A stretch of 12,966 nt of DNA from Betaproteobacteria bacterium (GCA_028871775.1 JAGWMH010000026.1:1-12966); one strand, 5' to 3'; shown: positions 5,864 to 12,843, numbered from the stretch's first letter. Made by a program: numbers and translations. The notes: a model not told the origin generated them from the letters alone.

Positions 5864-7869
5864 ACAAAAGCGAGCAGCACAACCAGCGTGGCAAAGGTAT
5901 AGGTCAGATACAAATGAATGCGCCCATGCTGCAACAACGAAGCCCGGGACGAGAGTTTTTCGGTGAGGCTCTTGATCGGAAGATACAGCGCGAACCAGAT
6001 GCGATCATCGCTGCGGCCGTGATAGCGGGGATGCGTATCGAATGCACTCGGCAGCTCGCTTTCGATGCGGAAGAATGGCTCGAAAATGCGCCGGATCGGT
6101 TGCCCGAACCCTTCGGCGGTGTCTTGCATACGCGCATTTTGCACCGGGAAACCGCAGTTCCATGCCGGGCCGCGGCGCAGCCGGCCGTGATAGAAGCGAT
6201 GCACCCCCAATGCGGTCATCAGCATCACCCCCAGCACCGCCGACAGGAAGATCACCGGGCTGTAACTGGCACGCTCGATGTCCACCGGCGCGAGAAATAA
6301 CCAGCCAGCCGCCGCATTGCCAAGGCCGTGGCCAAGCAACATGCGAGTGACCTGATCGAGGTGCTGCACTACAAATACCGGTGCCAGGCCCAGTACCACA
6401 CAAACAATGGCCAGCCAGGTTAACCCGATACGTTCCCAGATGCCTGCATCGTGGGCCTGCTCCAGTGCTTTCTCGCGGTGCTGCCCCAGAAAAATAATCC
6501 CGTAGAATTTCACCATCACATATGCCGCCAACGCCGCAGCCAGCGCAATCACGGCAGCGGCCACCGGGATCAGCATATTGATGTAGCTGTTTGGCAAGCC
6601 GGGGGACAGCAAGAAGGCTTGCAACAACAGCCATTCCGAGACAAAACCATTGAACGGTGGCAGGCCGGATATGGACAGCACACCGACCAGCATCAGCGCT
6701 GCGGCCCAGGGCATCTTGCGGATCAGTCCGCCCAGGCGCCCCATGTTGCGCTCGCCGGTCGCATGCAGGATCGAGCCTGTGCCGATAAACAGCAAGCTTT
6801 TGAAGAAGGCGTGATTCAGGCAGTGGTACAACGCCGCGGTGAGCGACAAAGCCGCCAGCGCGTCCTTGCCATATACGTGGAAGATGACAGTCAAGCCGAT
6901 ACCCACCAGCAGCAGCCCGGCGTTCTCAATTGAAGAATAGGCCAGCAGGCGTTTCATATCGCCTTGCACGGCGGCAAACATCACACCGAAAACCGCGGTA
7001 ATCAGCCCCAGTGCCAACGCCAGCACGCCCCACCACCACAGCTGTGTAGCCAGCAAATCGAAAGTGATGCGCAGGATGCCGTAGATCGCAGTCTTTAACA
7101 ACACGCCGCTCAGCAGCGCGGCAACCGGTGAGGGCGCGGCAGGGTACGCCTCGGGCAACCAGACGTGCAGCGGCAACACACCGGCCTTGGCGCCGAAGCC
7201 GAATAACGCCAGCAAAAACGCTATTGATGACCAGAACGGCGACAGGTGCGCCTCGCGCATTGCGGCAAAAGTGTACGCGCCGATGCCGTGTCCGCCTTGC
7301 ATCACGCCAAAGCAGAGCAGAATGCTAATGGCACCGACGTGCGCAACCAGAAGATACAGGAAGCCCGCCTTGCGGATGTCGGGAATAGCGTGATCGGTGG
7401 TCACCAGAAAATAGGAGGATAACGCCATGGACTCCCATGCCACCATGAACATATAGGCGTCATCGGCAACCAATATCAGCGCCATGCTGGCGAGAAACAG
7501 ATGGTATTCGAGGCACAGCAGAGCGAGCATACCGCCGGCCATGCTCCGGAAATAACCGGCACTGAACAGCGACACACCAAATGATGCGCCACCCAACAGG
7601 ATCAGGAAAAATGCGGCGAGCGGGTCGAGACGGAGGTGTAAAGGCAGATCAGGCAGACCGAGCGGCAACACGGCAATGCTGGGGGCTGCACCGAGAGCCC
7701 ACAAGCCCGTTCCGGCCACAACGAGCGCGGCAATCGCGCCGAGGGGGAAGATGATGCTGCTGATGAGATGCGGTGTGTTTTGCAACACCAGCCCGAATAA
7801 TCCGAGCACCAGCCAGAGCAGAATCACTCCGCCCAACACATCCAACGGCAATATGCCCACTGCATCCAT
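5860..7869 (-). CDS. hyfB: HyfB/HycC-like proton-pumping membrane subunit (NuoL-like)
   Basis: A large antiporter-like membrane protein of 669 residues (E. coli HyfB is 672). Conserved pathway residues include Glu146 in FMVAWESMALSSYFLV, Lys228 and His235 in GFGAKAGVLPLHVWLPEA, Lys259 in the next helix, then MKRLLAYSSIENAG and SISGLPPFNGFVSEW. The last third has a long polar stretch (about 575-640) between terminal helices, as in HycC/HyfB. It starts the operon. The ATG at 7869 has only a weak ribosome site directly upstream. An AAGAGGTG lies about 15-21 bases upstream, and the GTG in it runs straight into a stop. With HyfF it would give two ion channels per complex. HyfD, a third antiporter-like subunit in E. 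coli Hyd-4, is absent. Confidence 0.9.
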   Translation of the reverse strand: MDAVGILPLDVLGGVILLWLVLGLFGLVLQNTPHLISSIIFPLGAIAALVVAGTGLWALGAAPSIAVLPLGLPDLPLHLRLDPLAAFFLILLGGASFGVSLFSAGYFRSMAGGMLALLCLEYHLFLASMALILVADDAYMFMVAWESMALSSYFLVTTDHAIPDIRKAGFLYLLVAHVGAISILLCFGVMQGGHGIGAYTFAAMREAHLSPFWSSIAFLLALFGFGAKAGVLPLHVWLPEAYPAAPSPVAALLSGVLLKTAIYGILRITFDLLATQLWWWGVLALALGLITAVFGVMFAAVQGDMKRLLAYSSIENAGLLLVGIGLTVIFHVYGKDALAALSLTAALYHCLNHAFFKSLLFIGTGSILHATGERNMGRLGGLIRKMPWAAALMLVGVLSISGLPPFNGFVSEWLLLQAFLLSPGLPNSYINMLIPVAAAVIALAAALAAYVMVKFYGIIFLGQHREKALEQAHDAGIWERIGLTWLAIVCVVLGLAPVFVVQHLDQVTRMLLGHGLGNAAAGWLFLAPVDIERASYSPVIFLSAVLGVMLMTALGVHRFYHGRLRRGPAWNCGFPVQNARMQDTAEGFGQPIRRIFEPFFRIESELPSAFDTHPRYHGRSDDRIWFALYLPIKSLTEKLSSRASLLQHGRIHLYLTYTFATLVVLLAFV

Positions 7870-8210
7870 CTCGGCTTACTTGTTCACCTCTTACTTGAAT
7901 GCATCTTTGGCTTGAGTGTGTTTCTGGTAAGGCAGGATTCTACTCCCGAGCAATCATGCGGCTCAACATTAACTGTTGCGGTTGGTTCTTGACTCAGCAC
8001 TTGCTTTAGCCGTGGCTCCACAAAAGATGCATGTCCTTTATGAGTGCGAGCAAACTTCCGGTTTTGGCACAAACCCGTCGTTCACGAATGGCCACTTTGG
8101 ATCAACATTCGCAAATCTCTAATTTGTGTCCACGCTGGCGAGCCAGTCAGGGTAGCAACGCTTTCGTCTGCCAGTTGAAAACACCTTTAGTATTACCTAT
8201 CAGCCCTGGA
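7870..8210. other. 341-bp gap without a supported gene, between the cytochrome cluster and hyfB
   Basis: A 62-codon frame on the minus strand (7884-8072) starts only at TTG, has no ribosome site and no recognisable family, so I do not call it. Two adjacent short dyads are visible: 8058-8077 (CCGG-TTT against AAA-CCCG, one mismatch) and 8086-8110 (GAATG / CATTC around 15 bases). They look like decayed units of an intergenic palindrome. As both flanking genes run leftwards, the end of the cytochrome transcript and the hyf promoter should lie here, but no convincing -35/-10 pair or T-tailed hairpin is seen. Confidence 0.5.
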
Positions 8211-8900
8211 TCACCAGGTCATGGTGGGCTCATAAACATGGCGCAGTTGCCAGTTGGCATCCTTGTAAGACCCGCCGGCATGTTTCCCGGTATCCTCACT
8301 GCCTATGTTATAGCCGCCCAGGTTGACCTGCCGCTGGCGTTCAACCCTGTAATATTCGCCCATTTTGGCAGGAGGCAACGCCTGCCTCTGGCCCATCATG
8401 GGATTGTGGCAGGACGGACAGCCCAGGGTCTTGACGGGGTGCCCGCTGGCCACCACGGCTCCCATCGGGACAACCCAGGCAAGCCCGGCATAGAGGGCAA
8501 TCGCCGCGATTGACGTGGCCTTGATCCCGGCACGGAGTCTGCTGCGCTTGCGAAAAATAACGGGCACCAGAAACAGAAAAATCACCGCCAGGAACGGGAG
8601 CCAGAACGTGCCCACCGGCAACCATTTGGCGTTGTCCCCCGTCAGATACCAGAAAGGCTGAAACAGAAACATCAGATACCATTCCGGGGCGGGTATGTGG
8701 AACCCCTCATCAGCCATGGGCGGCATCGTGGGATCCATGGGCACCCTGATGAAATAGGACAACACCAGCAACCCCAGGAATATGACCGCTATCAGCGTGC
8801 CGGCCTTCACCGCATGTTTCGGCCAGAAGGGATAAAACGACTGCGGATAAGGAGGAGCGTACTTGGGTTCCATGATGATTTCTGTCTTTTTGTGTGCCAT
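8211..8900 (-). CDS. Cytochrome b C-terminal domain (subunit IV-like) fused to a heme c tail
   Basis: A protein of 229 residues. The first 150 resemble subunit IV of b6f complexes (C-terminal part of cytochrome b). It has three helices at about 33-52, 98-116 and 129-150 and the quinol-site motif P72-E-W-Y75 in HIPAPEWYLMF. After the third helix a short tail carries one CxxCH heme c site (Cys161, Cys164, His165) and ends in K213-D-x6-H221-x3-P225-x3-W229. With an N-terminus inside, three helices place the tail in the periplasm, where heme c is attached, so the topology agrees. It follows the b6-like gene by 32 bases and would pair with it to make a full cytochrome b. The tail is shorter than a normal cytochrome c domain. 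The ATG at 8900 is chosen by reading-frame extent; Met10 is an alternative. No Rieske gene is adjacent. Confidence 0.85.
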   Translation of the reverse strand: MAHKKTEIIMEPKYAPPYPQSFYPFWPKHAVKAGTLIAVIFLGLLVLSYFIRVPMDPTMPPMADEGFHIPAPEWYLMFLFQPFWYLTGDNAKWLPVGTFWLPFLAVIFLFLVPVIFRKRSRLRAGIKATSIAAIALYAGLAWVVPMGAVVASGHPVKTLGCPSCHNPMMGQRQALPPAKMGEYYRVERQRQVNLGGYNIGSEDTGKHAGGSYKDANWQLRHVYEPTMTW

Positions 8901-8932
8901 GAGCTGGTTACCCCCGTGAAGCTTGCAGTGGT

Positions 8933-9553
8933 TTATAGAGGCCCTGAGATTCCGTAGCGCCGCACCATCTTGAAGTGAAAAAACAAGATAGTGGCAAGAA
9001 TCAACGGAATTGCCAATATATGGGTGTAATACGCCGCATTGAGGGTAAAGGTATCAAGCATCACGGACTTGAGGGATTCCCCCCCGATCGTCCACGTTCC
9101 CACGTAATCCATCCACAGCGCAAAAGACCAGTAGGACCTCCAGTCCCATGGGAGAATAATCCCGGTTGCGACCATCAGGAACACCATGAGCAACTGGGAG
9201 ACTCCGGTCAGCCAGGTAAACTGCCTGGGGCTCTGGTAGGCTTTCAAATAAAAGACGATGACCATGTGGGAAAACACGGTTGCCACAAGAAGGGTGGAGG
9301 TCCAGCGGTGCATGTTTCTGAACAGCCATCCCAGGGTCACCTCGTTGCTTAAGTGCGCAATGCTTTGCAATGCCTTGGTGGGTTCGGGAGTGTAGAAGAA
9401 AAGCATGAACCCACCCGAGACCAGCTGGAGGAGGATGAGGAACAGTGAAAAGCCGCCAAAGCAGTAGAAGAAATTAACGTGTGCAGGGATCGGCTTCCCT
9501 TTTTTTAACCGGATCCGCTCCTTGATCCACTCCGCAACCTTGGCAGAACTCAT
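8933..9553 (-). CDS. Cytochrome b6-like N-terminal half of a split cytochrome b
   Basis: A four-helix protein of 206 residues, like cytochrome b6 (about 215). The four heme b ligands are visible: His82 (NMHRWT) and His96 (FSHMV), 14 apart; His178 (YTHIL) and His193 (FFHFK), 15 apart. The 15-residue spacing in the last pair is the b6 pattern, not the mitochondrial one. Cys31 in HVNFFYCFGG sits where b6 has the cysteine that binds heme c_i, so a third heme at the cytoplasmic-side quinone site is likely. The PWDWR motif at 135-139 matches the quinol-side loop. The ATG at 9553 has a GAAGGG ribosome site and follows the lipoprotein stop by two bases. The subunit IV-like partner is immediately downstream. 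It would form the quinol-oxidising/reducing core in the inner membrane. Confidence 0.9.
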   Translation of the reverse strand: MSSAKVAEWIKERIRLKKGKPIPAHVNFFYCFGGFSLFLILLQLVSGGFMLFFYTPEPTKALQSIAHLSNEVTLGWLFRNMHRWTSTLLVATVFSHMVIVFYLKAYQSPRQFTWLTGVSQLLMVFLMVATGIILPWDWRSYWSFALWMDYVGTWTIGGESLKSVMLDTFTLNAAYYTHILAIPLILATILFFHFKMVRRYGISGPL

Positions 9554-9555
9554 CG

Positions 9556-10059
9556 TTATTTACCCTTCGGTGAAATTTCGGACTTGCTTGCAGCTATTGC
9601 CTCGTCTTTTTGCATGCCATAGCTATCGCCGGTAAAATCAATCTTCCAGGTGTTGGTAGCGGGATCAACATTAAGAGGCAGCACCTCTTGCACCGTATAT
9701 TCGCCACCAAAGCTGGAGGGCATTTTATAGCTTATGGTGACGAGGGCTTGCGTCCCTTTGATCTCGGCTTTGCCCACATCCACCGCGAATTTTTCCGGAT
9801 AACCCTTGATAACCTCCAGAAACTGGTTCACGTTCAAATTGGAAACCCTGGTATCGACCATCTTGTACGCTTCACTGGCGGTCGTAGCGCCACCTTCGAC
9901 CTTTGCAGCCGAGATCAATTCATAGAACCGTTTTGCGACGTCTTCAGGTTTTTCATCAGGCAAAGAACTGGTGCCCCCCAAACGACCACAGCCCGTTATC
10001 GCAATGGCGAGAATAAATAACAGGCAGCTATAAAACTCTTTATTACGCTTCAGGATCAA
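9556..10059 (-). CDS. Predicted lipoprotein of the cytochrome b cluster
   Basis: A protein of 167 residues with a lysine/arginine-containing N-terminus, a hydrophobic stretch and a lipobox I-T-G-C with Cys24 as the lipidated residue. Glycine and not aspartate follows it, so outer-membrane sorting or periplasmic exposure is allowed. The mature part (PEDVAKRFYELI, a long middle with VSYK/PSSFGGEYTVQEV-like strands) suggests a small alpha+beta NTF2-like or DUF4878-like fold; this is an impression, not a firm match. There is no CxxCH and no Rieske CTHLGC-type motif, so it is not the missing redox subunit. The start is TTG at 10059, supported by GAGGAG at 10066-10071 with a six-base spacer; no ATG is suitably placed. 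It lies two bases ahead of the b6-like gene, so it is probably an accessory or assembly factor of that complex. Confidence 0.75.
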   Translation of the reverse strand: MILKRNKEFYSCLLFILAIAITGCGRLGGTSSLPDEKPEDVAKRFYELISAAKVEGGATTASEAYKMVDTRVSNLNVNQFLEVIKGYPEKFAVDVGKAEIKGTQALVTISYKMPSSFGGEYTVQEVLPLNVDPATNTWKIDFTGDSYGMQKDEAIAASKSEISPKGK

Positions 10060-10065
10060 AGCACA

Positions 10066-10071
10066 CTCCTC
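10066..10071 (-). promoter_or_regulatory. Ribosome-binding site deciding a TTG start
   Basis: GAGGAG on the minus strand, six bases before TTG at 10059-10057. A GTG within the spacer hits a stop two codons later, so TTG is the only start compatible with this strong site. Confidence 0.7.
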
Positions 10072-10198
10072 TATTTTCAGTTGAAAACAAGCTCATCCAT
10101 AATTTGTTTTAATATTTGCAAACGCAATTAGGCAACTCCATCAAGATATTGTTCCGTTAATTCACCATGTTTGTTGCCGTGGCTCAAAATGTTTTTTC

Positions 10199-11374
10199 CT
10201 ACCAGATAACTTGCGGATAAAACCAGTGCCCCACCATAAACGTATTATCTTTGAGATTGGGGTTCATTACCCTATCCTTGAATGTTGCTGGAGGCAGCCC
10301 CAAGCGGAGTCCTGCAGTAATGTTGTGACATGAATTACAGCCATACGTTGGGGATTTATGGGAAACAGCATAAAGTGGACCGAACAAGACCATCGACACC
10401 AGAAAAACAGTTAGAAAGGCTAACGTTTTTGCATAAGCTCTTGCCCCCAAGGCTTTCTGGAAAGGCGCCATAATTTTTGTAAACGCACCACTCCTCTCGA
10501 TGGGATGGGTCTCTTGCTCAATGTTTCTGCCACTCTTGCCCCTCCTTCTCCTAGTAAAATAAGGGAATATCGCCAATACCAGAAAAATGATAACCGGGAT
10601 ATAGAAGGCGAATAATGTCGCCATAAACCCCTTGAAATACAAGTAGGGTACATAAAATATAAGAATGAACCATTCGGCAGTGGGAATATTTTCACCATCC
10701 AATGGCATCGGTATTATCGCCGGATCCTGGGAAGGCATCGGCAATGCATACGCCAGCACGGCAATAGCCAGCAAAAACGGAAGGGTAAGCGGAGTATGTT
10801 CAAGGACATACAGGGTAAGTCCACCCGTTCTTTTCATAACCCGGGTAAAGGTGTGAATACCCATTAACACTAACGTGACTGCCGGAAGAATACAAACATG
10901 CATTACCAGCGTTCGATTAAGGGTAAAGGCGCTGATTAGGAAATCACTTAAAGAAGGTCCGATCAAGGGGAGTTCATACACGTAATTAGGCACCATCTCC
11001 ATGAACCAGTACCCTCTCCATTCCCATGGCAAGATAACTCCTGTAAACAAAAAACCCAACATGGGCAGGTAGAGCAGGATTCCGGTCAGCCACAATGTCT
11101 TGCTGTCCCGGTTAAGATAATCCTTTCTTAAAAAGCTTCTTATGAAATGCATTATTACTGCAACCATCAAGAATAGTGCGGCCCAGCGGTGGGTATCCCT
11201 GATCCATGCAACTACACTAAGCTCATTGTAGATTTTTTGCACACTGGCGTAGGCTTCGTTCAGATGAGGATCATAAAACATCGTCAAAACCGAGCCGGAA
11301 AGAATTTGAATAATCAGGAGGAGAAGAGCAACCCCGCCAAAAAAGTGGTGCCAATGCGCTTGTTTAATTTTCAT
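10199..11374 (-). CDS. Full-length cytochrome b fused to a C-terminal heme c site
   Basis: A protein of 391 residues that joins a b6-type N-terminal half, a subunit-IV-type half and a heme c tail in one chain. Heme b ligands are His62 (DTHRW) and His76 (IMHF), and His159 (VMHV) and His174 (GIHTF), again with the b6-like 15-residue spacing. The quinol-site PEWY motif is altered to A233-E-W-F236, but the glutamate is kept. The position equivalent to the heme c_i cysteine is phenylalanine (HHFFGG), unlike the neighbouring split protein. An Arg-rich cytoplasmic loop (275-279) follows the sixth helix. The tail has Cys346, Cys349, His350 and ends K375-D-x6-H383-x3-P387-x3-W391, matching the other heme c tail. 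Seven helices put it in the periplasm. The ATG at 11374 has CAGG about seven bases upstream; a TTG at 11398 is less likely. Base composition is visibly lower in G+C than the hyf operon. Confidence 0.87.
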   Translation of the reverse strand: MKIKQAHWHHFFGGVALLLLIIQILSGSVLTMFYDPHLNEAYASVQKIYNELSVVAWIRDTHRWAALFLMVAVIMHFIRSFLRKDYLNRDSKTLWLTGILLYLPMLGFLFTGVILPWEWRGYWFMEMVPNYVYELPLIGPSLSDFLISAFTLNRTLVMHVCILPAVTLVLMGIHTFTRVMKRTGGLTLYVLEHTPLTLPFLLAIAVLAYALPMPSQDPAIIPMPLDGENIPTAEWFILIFYVPYLYFKGFMATLFAFYIPVIIFLVLAIFPYFTRRRRGKSGRNIEQETHPIERSGAFTKIMAPFQKALGARAYAKTLAFLTVFLVSMVLFGPLYAVSHKSPTYGCNSCHNITAGLRLGLPPATFKDRVMNPNLKDNTFMVGHWFYPQVIW

Positions 11375-11508
11375 AAATAACCTGAGTGTGTGTAGCAACC
11401 CGCATTTGATCTGGCAGGCAACGAAGCTTAAATGAATTGAGGGAACGCACTATAAACTCCATACCTGAAGGTCGCATGGAATTGATACTCGGGTGGATGA
11501 GTCACTAC

Positions 11509-11551
11509 ACCAACTCTCCACATGGTACGTAGCAGACTGTGGGGAGTTGGT
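11509..11551. terminator. Strong hairpin downstream of the SUMF1-like gene
   Basis: The arms 11509-11522 and 11538-11551 pair at 13 of 14 positions around a 15-base loop. It lies about 90 bases beyond the stop of the SUMF1-like gene and about 135 bases before the fused cytochrome b start. No T-run follows on the minus strand, so it is not a standard intrinsic terminator. It may end or protect the upstream mRNA, or be a binding site. The rest of the 11399-11641 gap shows no gene. Confidence 0.4.
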
Positions 11552-11641
11552 TGCATCACGCGAATTATTATGAAACGTTCTGGTTAAGAGTGCATCTGGT
11601 TGTTCCTGAACCATCCTTTTTCCAACCGACAACCTCCCGTG

Positions 11642-12331
11642 CTACTTAACGTCCTTGACGCAACGGAAACCGGCATAGTCCTTGGCGTCATCGGGAATGC
11701 TGAGAAGGTTGCTGTAAACCGTGGCATAATTTCTGTTCTCAAAATACGAGCCGCCCCTGAGAACGCTATAGCGCTGGTCGGTGCTGGATGTCCACTCCCA
11801 CACGTTACCGGCCATATCCGCGACGCCATACGGACTATTCCCTTTTTCGCATGACCCGACTGGCGCAAGCATCGCGGGTTGTCCCGCTGCGACGGCGTCG
11901 CTTTCACTGGTTATGCAAAGCACCTTATCGAACTCGTTTCCCCAAGGGTAAATCCTGCCGTCGGTGCCCCGCGCAGCCTTTTCCCATTCCTGCTCCGTGG
12001 GGAGCCTCTTGTCGAGTGCTTCGCAATGGGCTTCGGCGTCATGAATAGAAACCATTGTTACGGGGTAATTGTCTCCGCCACGCCCGTATTTGTGATCCAG
12101 ATTGAACTTGGCATACTGTTTATTGGTAACTTCATACTTGTCGATCATAAAGGCGGGGAGGGTGATTTCCTTGGTTGCGCCGGGTTTGCCGTAGATGAAT
12201 TTCCCGGCAGGGATGAGCACCATTTCGTCGTAATTCTTGGCTTTTTCACCCGCAATGGCACTCGACATCCCCGCCACCAGAACAGTCAAAAGCCCAAGAA
12301 CTGCCTTACTTTCCGCGAATCGTTTTTTCAT
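11642..12331 (-). CDS. Secreted SUMF1/FGE-sulfatase-domain protein without the FGE catalytic cysteine pair
   Basis: A protein of 229 residues with a signal peptide (positively charged start, hydrophobic 11-22, likely cleavage after A-I-A27). The remainder is a compact formylglycine-generating-enzyme-like fold: MVLIPAGKFIYG, IDKYEVTNKQYAKF, RLPTEQEWEKAARG, YPWGNEF, ADMAGNVWEWT, LRGGSY and the terminal GFRC. Known FGE enzymes use two cysteines in a CYRYRC-like stretch after the GGS motif; here that stretch (about 195-212) has none, so sulfatase activation is unlikely. Such proteins also occur next to respiratory genes, for example NirV beside nitrite reductase, with unknown roles. The start has AAGGA six to seven bases upstream. 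It precedes the fused cytochrome b by 267 bases on the same strand, so a periplasmic role in that cluster is plausible. Confidence 0.85.
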   Translation of the reverse strand: MKKRFAESKAVLGLLTVLVAGMSSAIAGEKAKNYDEMVLIPAGKFIYGKPGATKEITLPAFMIDKYEVTNKQYAKFNLDHKYGRGGDNYPVTMVSIHDAEAHCEALDKRLPTEQEWEKAARGTDGRIYPWGNEFDKVLCITSESDAVAAGQPAMLAPVGSCEKGNSPYGVADMAGNVWEWTSSTDQRYSVLRGGSYFENRNYATVYSNLLSIPDDAKDYAGFRCVKDVK

Positions 12332-12598
12332 AATAATTCCTTATAAGTGAGCATTTGATTTGGTGGACGCTTCTACAAAAAATATGGCAACAACCCCGAG
12401 TTGACCTGACAAACCGTCGGCTTTAATTTTCTCAAAATGTTAAGTCATGCTCCTGCTCCTGGGATGTCGTTCATCCGATGCTTTGCTGGATAGCAAACTG
12501 GCGTGCCTGGCTTCGAGAATGGCAATCATGATTACAACGATATTTGTTATCGAATGCTAATTATATTAACATGCAGTTAACATTAAATGGAAGCGTAT
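12332..12598. other. Divergent intergenic region between the SUMF1-like gene and the CopG-like gene
   Basis: No gene is supported on either strand. It must hold both divergent promoters. The part near the CopG-like gene is A+T-rich with TAATTATATT-like sequence that could serve as a -10 region, but no good -35 box is seen. On the minus strand a TTGTCA is followed 20 bases later by CATATT, a spacing too long to trust. Confidence 0.4.
12538..12580. promoter_or_regulatory. Two dyads upstream of the CopG-like gene, possible operators
   Basis: CGATA-N5-TATCG at 12538-12552 and TTAAC-N5-GTTAA at 12566-12580 lie just ahead of the ribosome site. The centres are 28 bp apart. Ribbon-helix-helix regulators often bind paired dyads in their own promoter, so self-regulation is a reasonable guess. 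The arms are short and could arise by chance in this A+T-rich stretch. Confidence 0.35.
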
Positions 12599-12793
12599 AT
12601 GGAAAACCGCATTGCCCGACTCACTCTCTTGATTGACCCCACCAAGAAACAGATATTCGAAGAAGTCTGTGCCCTGCGCGATCTGACGCCATCACAAGTG
12701 GTGCGCCAGATGATTCGGGATTATGTCCAGCAATATGGCACTCCCGAGCAGATTGCCCGCATGCCTCTCAACGTCAAGGCGAGTGACCGATGA
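12599..12793 (+). CDS. CopG/Arc-type ribbon-helix-helix DNA-binding protein
   Basis: A protein of 64 residues with the ribbon-helix-helix layout: a strand at 4-12 (RIARLTLLI), a first helix from about 14 (PTKKQIFEEVCALRD) and a second helix after the LTPSQVV turn (31-46), with a polar tail. Such proteins dimerise through the strand to bind DNA as repressors or as antitoxins. The second ATG at 12599 is preferred over 12587 because GGAAG lies five bases before it, while the first ATG has no ribosome site. No toxin gene follows directly; the next gene begins its own unit. It may be a lone regulator or an orphan antitoxin. The target is unknown. Confidence 0.75.
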   Translation: MENRIARLTLLIDPTKKQIFEEVCALRDLTPSQVVRQMIRDYVQQYGTPEQIARMPLNVKASDR

Positions 12794-12843
12794 GGTTGCC
12801 GATTTTCTTCAACCACTGCCATTAGCCGCTAAGCGGTCGTGCA

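Noticed and set aside
575..7869. Active hydrogenase-4 or formate hydrogenlyase
   Set aside because: The large subunit lacks every NiFe ligand and the ferredoxin and maturation genes are absent.
2642..7869. DAB-type inorganic carbon transporter (DabB-like) or Mrp antiporter
   Set aside because: The presence of HyfC, HyfE, HyfG and HyfI equivalents shows a full complex I/hydrogenase-type assembly, not DabAB or Mrp.
7884..8072. 62-codon minus-strand frame ahead of hyfB
   Set aside because: TTG start only, no ribosome site, no recognisable family, stop just upstream.
8204..8219. Small CCTGG/CCAGG hairpin at the end of the subunit IV-like gene as a terminator
   Set aside because: Five-base stem inside the coding end and no T-run after it.
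9556..10059. Lipoprotein as the missing Rieske subunit
   Set aside because: No paired Cys-x-His / Cys-x-x-His cluster-binding boxes; Cys24 is the lipidation site.
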